From Desulfobulbaceae bacterium (GTDB taxonomy: Bacteria > Desulfobacterota > Desulfobulbia > Desulfobulbales > VMSU01): a stretch of DNA of 64,000 nt. This document shows, piece after piece, positions 31,501-37,739 of the stretch. The stretch's first letter is position 1, and each line of letters opens with the position of its first letter. The DNA lies in the NCBI GenBank assembly GCA_028718985.1, contig JAQUKQ010000001.1, positions 16,006 through 80,005 on the forward strand, given 5' to 3'. The notes under the pieces were generated by a model that saw only the letters and a list, made by a program, of their open reading frames with translations, ran no database searches and was not told the DNA's origin. The translations under genes were made by a program, and so were the position numbers.

Positions 31501-32934
31501 GATCAGACTGATCCAGACACGGATATTGACCAGGTGGGCAGGGTTGGCGATCGGCTGCCAGTCCTGATCGACGCCGGTGACATTGGCATATTGAAAACCG
31601 AAGCGTACCACTTCCCACAGAAAGCTTTCCACTAGGCCGCCGCTGCCTTTTTTGAAGATCTCGGTGCCCAGTACTTGGATACATTGCAGCGAGGTGTGGG
31701 GAAACTTGATGACGTTGGCCTTCAACAGTTGGAAGGTGGTAAGCAGAAACTGCTCGATCTCCTCGAAGGCCTGTTCATGGATGAGGAGAACCAGGCTGCG
31801 GTTAATTTCACGAAGCGTCTCCTCATGGATCAAAAAGAGTCCCGGGGTATCCATAATCCGGAACAGAAAGAGGAGCTTGCGGTTTTCGGCAAAGCGGTCA
31901 ATGGTTGAATCAAGATAGCAGAAGGTCGGGTCCGGCGATGGCAGTTGTTTCTCTCCTGCACCGGGATAGGAGGCGTTGGGGAAGGGGATGGTCAATAACT
32001 TGGCCGGGATATCTTTGTAGATCCGAACAAGGTCAAGGTGGGCCGGCAGCGTTAGTAACTGTTGCAAGCGCTCGGTATTGGCTTGGCTAGATTTTTTCTT
32101 TGGCTCTAGGGCCGCCAGGTTTTTCTGCATGGCCTCATGGGAAATAGCGGCAAAAAGGCTGGTCACATCCCAGTCGTCGTGGTTATGGCCGCAAGCAGTC
32201 GTAAACCAGGGCAACGGGTCTTCTTCTCGTAGCCAGTAGTGGTAATCGATGGCCAGGAGCTTGGCATAGAGCGTGGTGAAGGGGCCGCAGTCAAAACAGG
32301 CTTTGCGCTTTATGGAGGACACGGCTGAATTTTCAACAGATTGACTGACAGCAAGGAGGGCTGCGGCAATTTTTTTGATGGGGTGGTAGCCCTGTCCGAG
32401 AAGGATCAACACCTGATCATCGAGAGCGGCGATTTTGTTGATGGCAGTATTGAAGGCCTTTTGATGACCGAGAAGGGTCTGCTCATCCAGATCTTGAATG
32501 AATTTTTCGAGATAGGCCAGGAGCGACTCCATGGCGAGTGCGATAATGGTGTCCCAGCTCTTTGGCGACTTGCTATGGAAGATGGCGGGGGCGTTTTTCT
32601 TGTGCTTTAAGTTCTCCCAGGCTTGCTCAATGGCCATGAGATGAATGTTGATGAATTGGCTGAAGGCCTCTGGCCCCTGCTGGTGGCGGGCGTACTGGTG
32701 GTTATGCTTCAGGATAAAGGCACGAAATTTCGGTAAAATCTGGCTCCAGTTGCGAAAAGGATGATTGATTTCGATCAGCAGGTCACTGATTGAATGATGG
32801 ATGCCCTTGTACTCCCGCACGATGTCGGCCAAAACTTGATGGTCTGGGGCAATGGTAACTTCTGGAACGGCAGTTTCCTGGAGATTAGCCTTTAAGGCGT
32901 CTGATTCAATCACAGGGTCGGCAGATTTGGGCAT
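28534..32934 (-). CDS. Large PEP/pyruvate dikinase-like protein without PEP-binding domain
   Basis: This 1466-residue protein starts at an ATG with AAAGGTG upstream. A further ATG 120 bases upstream would read through a strong hairpin and adds no recognisable sequence. Residues 1 to about 960 are mostly helical and not recognised. From about 970 there is a PPDK/PEP-synthase-type ATP-grasp domain (GNKGFNLSLLA, LLVSVRSGAAVSMPGMMATL, EFTFEGPEADDLFILQSRD), then a swivelling phospho-His domain with the catalytic GGQTSHASLVAL motif near 1398. The protein ends about 70 residues later, so the C-terminal TIM-barrel PEP/pyruvate domain of true PPDK is absent. It may phosphorylate an unknown acceptor, as in other ATP-grasp/phospho-His enzymes. 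It follows gapA on the same strand. Confidence 0.85.
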   Translation of the reverse strand: MPKSADPVIESDALKANLQETAVPEVTIAPDHQVLADIVREYKGIHHSISDLLIEINHPFRNWSQILPKFRAFILKHNHQYARHQQGPEAFSQFINIHLMAIEQAWENLKHKKNAPAIFHSKSPKSWDTIIALAMESLLAYLEKFIQDLDEQTLLGHQKAFNTAINKIAALDDQVLILLGQGYHPIKKIAAALLAVSQSVENSAVSSIKRKACFDCGPFTTLYAKLLAIDYHYWLREEDPLPWFTTACGHNHDDWDVTSLFAAISHEAMQKNLAALEPKKKSSQANTERLQQLLTLPAHLDLVRIYKDIPAKLLTIPFPNASYPGAGEKQLPSPDPTFCYLDSTIDRFAENRKLLFLFRIMDTPGLFLIHEETLREINRSLVLLIHEQAFEEIEQFLLTTFQLLKANVIKFPHTSLQCIQVLGTEIFKKGSGGLVESFLWEVVRFGFQYANVTGVDQDWQPIANPAHLVNIRVWISLIVQEPKWCSTLFSALIINLHLSGTCIKDTDLFQRDITELLNHPIGPIYNLAKQFAKLLPVFFNEIGAEGELREVSTELDETHRRKDVLIHFLRKQSHVESSNLIVNFIRAIFAFWHSGDKTVLDQFLPPEVLYGIQSTGPFIDDLHILMKRVFELPDIKRVEDLLAWDATRRDNFLAQQADLNPVEMRRFALLVHMYTLLHEKYNLGLQDLRQQLEIAVNSGFPELQELIEALESGDTFECLDAILDHLENLQKIILSPETFEAREDIYYKRHIAVDIPSVYGRYRERKFDAMGLTFRLENLATVYLEKIPETVNTAFITEATFIRIINCLTIYLRALKIDGITSRYLETYVALLSSSVKQKRFSYTQYLDIFRGLSEGVKDIIYAYYTNLHENNLAIIAPQIGAGNLLPRYRILWHEDDLTGSVHRLNESFLRDLIAGTFGLQHLDNFITKIYQTLENQKELLSESNLDLLMTYNPENVISFLHRGNQQTNNVIMLGNKGFNLSLLAADKKPVPPGFIITTEIFRCWPVVKDFFKAKNEFMSQIRQSLSEMEGMTGRKFGDPSNPLLVSVRSGAAVSMPGMMATLHNVGLNEEISAEFAKATGKEYLAWDNYRRFLQSWAMAKGVEREIFQVLMNQAKAKHDVQVKRQFSAEQMRELALNYQKTIRGIGIGIPDDPWLQLTGAIEMVLDSWDTPKTREYRTLMDVSDSWGTAVIIQAMVFGNISTESGSGVLFTAHPYRKVRRVALWGDYATADQGEDIVSGLVTSYPVSIEQAELDGRSKELSLEKRFPQIYQRLRDIARDLVYEKQWNPQDIEFTFEGPEADDLFILQSRDMITIKKKENFDAFVDSLELTKAILGKGIGVSGSALAGRAVFTVAHINRLRQEDPGTPLILIRQDTVPEDIKEISQADGLLTARGGQTSHASLVALRLDKTCIVGCKNLKVYETEERCEIGGHTIRFGDQISIDGRKGLFLRGIHPLKKEVHILPI

Positions 32935-32970
32935 TCGGGGCACCTTTGATAACGGAAGGGAAAACGCATG

Positions 32971-33006
32971 AAGGCAGAAGGACGAGAACCATCCTTCTGC
33001 CTTTTT
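32971..33006. terminator. Strong hairpin between gapA and the dikinase-like gene
   Basis: The 12-base arms AAGGCAGAAGGA (32971-32982) and TCCTTCTGCCTT (32992-33003) match perfectly. A T-run follows on the plus strand, whereas on the minus strand, the coding direction, only a broken T stretch follows. It may end gapA transcripts incompletely or act as an mRNA processing/stability site between the two genes. Confidence 0.55.
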
Positions 33007-33101
33007 GTTGCAACAACCTTGAAATATGGGGAAATAACTCCCTATTGACAGCAAAGGGTTTGTTGTGGGGGGAGCATGCTAACGAGTCGTAGTCAATTGC
33101 G

Positions 33102-34106
33102 TTACAACGGTCTTTTGCTGTCCATCAGCACGATGAGATCGAGTACTCGGTTGGAATATCCCCACTCGTTGTCGTACCAGGAGAGGATCTTGACCATTTT
33201 GCCGATCGCCTTGGTAGACATCGCATCAACCACAGATGAGTGCGGGTTGCCTTGATAGTCTATGGAGACCAGCGGTTCCTCGGAGTAGCCTAAAAAGCGG
33301 TTGGCCCCTTCTTTGAGGGCCTGGTTGATTTCGGCCGTGGTGGCTTCCCGCTCAAGTTCCATGACGACATCGACCAGGGAGACATTGGGCGTTGGCACCC
33401 GGACCGCCAAGCCATCAAACTTTCCCTTCAGTTCGGGCAAGACGAGAGAGACAGCGGCGGCGGCACCGGTCTTGGTCGGGATCATCGAGAGGGCGGCGGC
33501 CCTCGCCCGGCGCAAGTCGGAGTGGGGGAAATCGAGGATCGATTGATCGTTGGTGTAGGAGTGTATGGTGGTCATCAGACCTTTGGCAATACCAAAACGA
33601 TCGAGGATGACCTTGGCGACCGGAGCTAAACAGTTGGTGGTGCAGGAGGCGTTGGAGACGATGTTGTGCTCGAGCGGATCGTACTCATCTTCATTGACAC
33701 CCATGACCAAGGTCTTCACCTTGCCCTTGGCTGGGGCCGAGATGATAACCTTCTTAGCCCCAGCCTCCAGGTGGGCTCCTGCCGTCTCATCATTGGTGAA
33801 GAAGCCGGTGGATTCGACCACGTATTCAACGCCGATGGCACCCCAAGGGATTTCTGCCGGGTTACGGTGGTTGTAGATATTGATTTGACGGCCATCGACG
33901 GTGATCCCTTTGTCGTTGGCGACGACCTCTTTGTTGTAAACCCCCATGATGGAGTCGTATTTCAATAGATGGGCGGTGGTAACATTATTGGTTAGATCGT
34001 TGATGGCAACGACTTCAATGTCTTTGAAGAGCGGATCCTTGTCGATGGCCCGAAAGATGTTTCTGCCGATACGTCCAAAACCGTTGATTCCTATCCTGAT
34101 AGGCAT
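33102..34106 (-). CDS. gapA: Glyceraldehyde-3-phosphate dehydrogenase, type I
   Basis: This 334-residue glycolytic/gluconeogenic enzyme begins MPIRIGINGFGRIGRNIFRA, with a GGGAGA ribosome site; longer in-frame starts upstream add non-family sequence. The active-site SNASCTTNCLAP places the catalytic Cys near residue 152. HSYTNDQ, RRARAAALSMIPTKTGAAAA and SWYDNEWGYSNRV complete the family. Downstream lies a dikinase-like gene, perhaps connecting central carbon metabolism to that enzyme. Confidence 0.97.
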   Translation of the reverse strand: MPIRIGINGFGRIGRNIFRAIDKDPLFKDIEVVAINDLTNNVTTAHLLKYDSIMGVYNKEVVANDKGITVDGRQINIYNHRNPAEIPWGAIGVEYVVESTGFFTNDETAGAHLEAGAKKVIISAPAKGKVKTLVMGVNEDEYDPLEHNIVSNASCTTNCLAPVAKVILDRFGIAKGLMTTIHSYTNDQSILDFPHSDLRRARAAALSMIPTKTGAAAAVSLVLPELKGKFDGLAVRVPTPNVSLVDVVMELEREATTAEINQALKEGANRFLGYSEEPLVSIDYQGNPHSSVVDAMSTKAIGKMVKILSWYDNEWGYSNRVLDLIVLMDSKRPL

Positions 34107-34391
34107 TGTTCTCTCCCTTGTACTGTTAGTGGAATGCAGTGTTTTCCGGGTCAGGAAATTGCGTGGTGGCAACCCTCAGTCCCCATTTCGGTAAAAGGGG
34201 TTTGCAAGGCATAAGGAGGCACATGACTTAGACAAAGGGGAATTTCCTGAGTAACATCACCACAGCAAGTTTCACGCAAAATCATAACCGGACAACAGCG
34301 AGTCGTGTCTGCAATCAGTATCTGAAAAGCGGTGATAATAGGCAAGAAATATTTTAGGAGGGGGCGCTTTTTTGAGCTGTTGCGGCGCAAG
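34107..34391. other. Upstream region of gapA, no gene seen
   Basis: No convincing coding sequence is present. On the minus strand TTGCCT and GATACT are separated by 17 bases and could be a sigma-70 promoter for gapA. It is bounded on the right by the terminator of the tetrahaem cytochrome gene. Confidence 0.35.
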
Positions 34392-34436
34392 GCATAAAAA
34401 AAAGGGGAGCCAAAATGGCTCCCCTTTTTTTTATGC
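34392..34436. terminator. Bidirectional rho-independent terminator with 21-base arms
   Basis: Perfect 21-base arms (34392-34412 and 34416-34436) surround an AAA loop. The stem core is GGGGAGCCA/TGGCTCCCC, flanked by eight A on one side and eight T on the other, so it works as a terminator in both directions. It ends the tetrahaem cytochrome transcript just after the stop codon. Confidence 0.9.
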
Positions 34437-34452
34437 TATGACAAGATAAGGC

Positions 34453-35220
34453 TTACTTCAAGTGACAGGTCAAGCAGAAGTTAGACTTATTGTTTGTTCT
34501 CCACAAGAATCTCTCAGCGTTAGCCTGGTTAGCGGTGTTATGAACATCATGGCAGGTTACACACTCCATTTTGCCACCGTTGAGCAAAGAACCGATGGTA
34601 ACCGTGGTGTTAGGAACCATGATAGTGTTAGGAGAGGCAATCTCGTTATCAGCGCTCTGGACAGTAGCGTAAACAAAGCCCATTGGGTGATGGTTGCTCA
34701 TGTCGCCAGTGCCGCCACCGAAGGCTGCGCTGCCGGTGATGTTACCGTTGGCGGTATTAGCACCTTTGTTAAGGGTAGAGCCGGAGTGCTGAGAGTAAGC
34801 ATCCAAGGCGACAACGCCGTCATGACAGCTCATGCAGAGGAGGGATACGCCGCTCAAGGCATTGCTGCCAGCATTCAGGGTGTGCTGTGAGGTAGAGGCG
34901 TTGCCCATCATGTTGCCGTTGTTGTAAGCGGTAAAGGTCAGGGTGCTCATGTTACGATTCCACAGAGGGCTGTAAGCGCCAACAGCGGTAACGCCGGAAC
35001 CCTGATTGGCCTTCAAGGCGTTATGTGGGTGGTGGCAGAATACGCAGATTCTGGATTGAGCATCACCGGTAGCACCCAGGTCATGCTTGGTGCCAACGAT
35101 ACCAGTGCCGCCAGTACCAGTGCCGGTGACGAGACCGCCATCAGATGATTTTGCGAATGCAGAGGAAGCTGCCAAGGAAACAACACCAATTGCCAATCCA
35201 ACTAATAATGTCTTCTTCAT
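34453..35220 (-). CDS. Exported tetrahaem c-type cytochrome
   Basis: This 255-residue protein has a clear signal peptide (MKKTLLVGLAIGVVSLAASS, cleavage near AFA-KSS) and an AAAGGAGA ribosome site. Four CXXCH haem motifs are present: CVFCH (59-63), CMSCH, CVTCH and CLTCH (249-253), several followed by HDVHN or HPHN patterns typical of doubled-CXXCH domains. It is probably periplasmic or surface-located and carries electrons, with extra His residues as axial ligands. It sits alone between a strong terminator and an upstream sigma-54-like promoter, so it is regulated separately from the other cytochromes. The partner proteins are unknown. Confidence 0.93.
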   Translation of the reverse strand: MKKTLLVGLAIGVVSLAASSAFAKSSDGGLVTGTGTGGTGIVGTKHDLGATGDAQSRICVFCHHPHNALKANQGSGVTAVGAYSPLWNRNMSTLTFTAYNNGNMMGNASTSQHTLNAGSNALSGVSLLCMSCHDGVVALDAYSQHSGSTLNKGANTANGNITGSAAFGGGTGDMSNHHPMGFVYATVQSADNEIASPNTIMVPNTTVTIGSLLNGGKMECVTCHDVHNTANQANAERFLWRTNNKSNFCLTCHLK

Positions 35221-35303
35221 TTTCGTTCTCCTTTGTTAAAATGGGGTTATGTGGATTACTAAAGTTATTGACTCTAACTCATTGCCTGTTGTCTTGTTCT
35301 ATA

Positions 35304-35319
35304 TGCAGACGGTGTGCCA
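35304..35319 (-). promoter_or_regulatory. Sigma-54-like promoter of the tetrahaem cytochrome gene
   Basis: Reading on the minus strand, TGGCACACCGTCTGCA matches the -24/-12 consensus TGGCACGNNNNTTGCA at 10 of the 12 specified positions and keeps the invariant GG-N10-GC spacing. Transcription would begin about 75 bases before the start codon. This implies activation by a bacterial enhancer-binding protein; none is encoded nearby. Confidence 0.6.
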
Positions 35320-35462
35320 TGTTTTTCTTTCACACATTTTTTTTTGTTGATATCCCACTGTAGCAAGGGTTTTACGCGGTTTGCGGTTTTAGGCAGATGT
35401 TAAGAAAAGGTGGTCATTTCATTGATGGGGGTGAATTTACCACCATCATGGGTGTTTTTTGC

Positions 35463-37217
35463 CTAAGTCGTGGGGTGATCTGACGACAACGCGCGCCCAT
35501 GTTGTGTTTTTTCCCACTTTTGCCAGGCCCCCTTATAGGCAGATTCTACACCTTCGGCAAAGCGTCTTGTTGCACAGAGGGGCGAGGTGAGGAGCTGGCC
35601 GCGCAGGGAGGCTCCTCGCGGGGCGAGGGCCAAGGGGTCAGAGGCTAAGCGAATGGCGGCATCGATATAGGACTGCTGGGTGTCGGTGATCAGCTCTGGT
35701 CGCCCAAGGGCCTGGAGGATACTGGCGCCAACCCGGCTGGCATGACGATCTCCCCGCAGGGTGAGTACCGGAACGCCCATCCACAGGGCCTCTAAGGTGG
35801 TGGTGGTGCCATTGTAGGGAAAGGTGTCGAGACAGAGATCGATACCATTATATAGGGTAAGGTGCTCTCTTCTGGAGGGGAGGTGGGGAGAAAAACAGAT
35901 TCGTGTCGTATCGATGCCCAGGCGTGTGAAGGTGTTCAGCAGGGAGTTCTGCACCCCGCAGTCGTTAAGGTGTTTGCCTTTCAGCAGCAGGTGAGAGTTG
36001 GGAAGTTTGCGCAAGATCGTGGCCCAGGTGGTCAGCAGGGTGGGGTTCATCTTGGCGGGGTTGTTGAATGAGCCGAAGGTGAACGTTCCGGTGCGTAAGC
36101 TGGGAGGAGGCCCAGGATCGATATCTTCTGCCGGGGGCTGATAGCAGAGAAAACATCCTGGCAGGCGTATGAGTTCTTCGCTATGGCCCTGATCTGCCTC
36201 GCCCGGGGGATCAGTTACCGTGTCAACCAAGCGGTAATCGATGGTGGGCAGGCCGGTGGTGCCAGGGTAGCCCAGCCAGCTGATCTGCACCGGGGCCGGT
36301 TTTTGGGCGAAAACACACAGACGGTTGCCGGTCATGTGACCGGCGAGGTCAATGAGCAGGTCAATGCCATCGCGCTCGATGTTGAGGGCGACGGCCTCGT
36401 CGGAGGCGTGGGTGATATCACGCCAATGATCGCTCAGGCCTTTGATCTCCTCTGTTGCCCAGTCAGGGCGATTGATATCGGCATAGCAGAAGATGTCAAA
36501 TCGCGAGCGGTCGTGGGCCTTGAGCAGCGGGGTAATGAAGTAATAGATGGAGTGCTCACGAAAATCTGGCGAGATATACCCAACTTTCAATTTTCTGGTT
36601 GGATTGACAGCGTTGCGGTGCAGAATTTTTCGATAGAGAGGACGGCCATGGGCTAGCCACCACTGTTTGGCGCTTTGCAGGATCTCTGCAGACGTCGCCG
36701 TGTCAAGATAATGGAGTGCCGAGACAGAGATGCTGTGCAGATGGGAGGAGTCAGGATTGATGGCCAGGGCTTTTTGGAAGTATTCGATGGCCGAGGCCAT
36801 TTGGCCCAATTCGTAGAAGGCCACGCCGATATTGCTCAGGGCATCGACATTCTCGGGCTCGAGCTGCACGGCTCTCTGGTAGCAGGCCAAAGATTCAACG
36901 ATTTTTCCCTGGCTGACCAGGAGGTTACCGAGGTTATAGTGGGCGCTTGCCATCTCTGGGTCAAGAGAGGAGGCCAAGCGGTAATATGATTCGGCCTTGG
37001 CCAGCTCACCCTTGAGGTTGTAGGTCAAACCTAGCTCATGGAGGGCAAAGGCATTGTTTGGGCTAAGACGAAGAACGCTAGTGTAGCAGCTGATCGCCTG
37101 ATCAAGGTCACCACGCCTTTGGGCCTTACCGCCCTTGTCGAGCAGGGAGGCAAGGGCGGAAGCTGCACTGCCGGCCGAGGCCTGCGGACGGTTTTTTTTG
37201 ATTTTTCGCAAACGCAT
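35463..37217 (-). CDS. TPR-containing O-GlcNAc transferase-like protein (GT41/SPINDLY type)
   Basis: This 584-residue protein has about four to five tetratricopeptide repeats (residues about 30-165; for example NPDSSHL-type helices) followed by a GT41 catalytic region. Landmarks are KVGYISPDFREHSIYYFITPLL, LIDLAGHMTGNRLCVFAQKP, PVQISWLGYPGTTGLPTIDY, TFGSFNNPAKMNP and DTFPYNGTTTTLEALWMGVPV. Such enzymes glycosylate Ser/Thr of proteins, including flagellins and adhesins in some bacteria. There is no signal peptide, so it acts in the cytoplasm. It lies downstream of the NosL-like gene and the 24-haem cytochrome gene on the same strand, which may place it in that transcript. The target is unknown. 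Confidence 0.9.
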   Translation of the reverse strand: MRLRKIKKNRPQASAGSAASALASLLDKGGKAQRRGDLDQAISCYTSVLRLSPNNAFALHELGLTYNLKGELAKAESYYRLASSLDPEMASAHYNLGNLLVSQGKIVESLACYQRAVQLEPENVDALSNIGVAFYELGQMASAIEYFQKALAINPDSSHLHSISVSALHYLDTATSAEILQSAKQWWLAHGRPLYRKILHRNAVNPTRKLKVGYISPDFREHSIYYFITPLLKAHDRSRFDIFCYADINRPDWATEEIKGLSDHWRDITHASDEAVALNIERDGIDLLIDLAGHMTGNRLCVFAQKPAPVQISWLGYPGTTGLPTIDYRLVDTVTDPPGEADQGHSEELIRLPGCFLCYQPPAEDIDPGPPPSLRTGTFTFGSFNNPAKMNPTLLTTWATILRKLPNSHLLLKGKHLNDCGVQNSLLNTFTRLGIDTTRICFSPHLPSRREHLTLYNGIDLCLDTFPYNGTTTTLEALWMGVPVLTLRGDRHASRVGASILQALGRPELITDTQQSYIDAAIRLASDPLALAPRGASLRGQLLTSPLCATRRFAEGVESAYKGAWQKWEKTQHGRALSSDHPTT

Positions 37218-37255
37218 GATGCCCTGGGTGAGTGTGCTGGAGCGATCTGTACGGG

Positions 37256-37711
37256 CTATTTTACCTTCAGGCGCAGCACTTCCTGATAGGTGAATTTTTT
37301 GCCGGGTCCTTTTTCGGCAAGAAATTGGTCGGCGTCGGCGGCAGAGGTGAAGGCTATCAGGCCAGAGCCCATTGGTGATGTGATGGCAGGCGACTGGACA
37401 AAGGTAGCTTTGCTGATTGGAATGGCCGTTAAGGTTTTATAATCGTAAACACGGGCTGCGGCGTCAAATGCCCCTTGCCCGGAAGAGCACTGTTTGTCTC
37501 GCCACTTAAGGCCGCAGATGATGTCGTCGAACAATATCTTTTTCGACTGTGGCCGGTGGGTAACCGAAAAAGGAGTGACGGTCTTGACCTCTTTGAAGGA
37601 GCGCTTTGCGCAAGGGGCCACTCCCTGTGCATCTTCGGCGCAAAGGCCAGTGGAGGAGAAAACAAGAATGAGCAGCAGGGAGGCAGCAAGGGGTATTTTT
37701 TGTTTATTCAT
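37256..37711 (-). CDS. Exported NosL-like protein
   Basis: This 151-residue protein starts at an ATG with CAGGAAA upstream; longer forms would run into the cytochrome gene. A signal peptide (IPLAASLLLILVFSSTGLCA) is followed by a domain with the NosL pattern: DAAARVYDYKTLTAIPISKATFV, then SPAITSPMGSGLIAFTSAADADQFLAEKG and a final FTYQEVL. NosL proteins are copper-binding accessory proteins of nitrous oxide reductase, but relatives without nosZ exist. Cysteines and methionine (IICGL, SPMG) could bind a metal. It lies 28 bases after the 24-haem cytochrome gene and probably shares its transcript, suggesting a role in metal or haem handling for that system. That role is inferred. Confidence 0.8.
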   Translation of the reverse strand: MNKQKIPLAASLLLILVFSSTGLCAEDAQGVAPCAKRSFKEVKTVTPFSVTHRPQSKKILFDDIICGLKWRDKQCSSGQGAFDAAARVYDYKTLTAIPISKATFVQSPAITSPMGSGLIAFTSAADADQFLAEKGPGKKFTYQEVLRLKVK

Positions 37712-37739
37712 GGGAATTTCCTGTTGGTTTATTTTGAAA

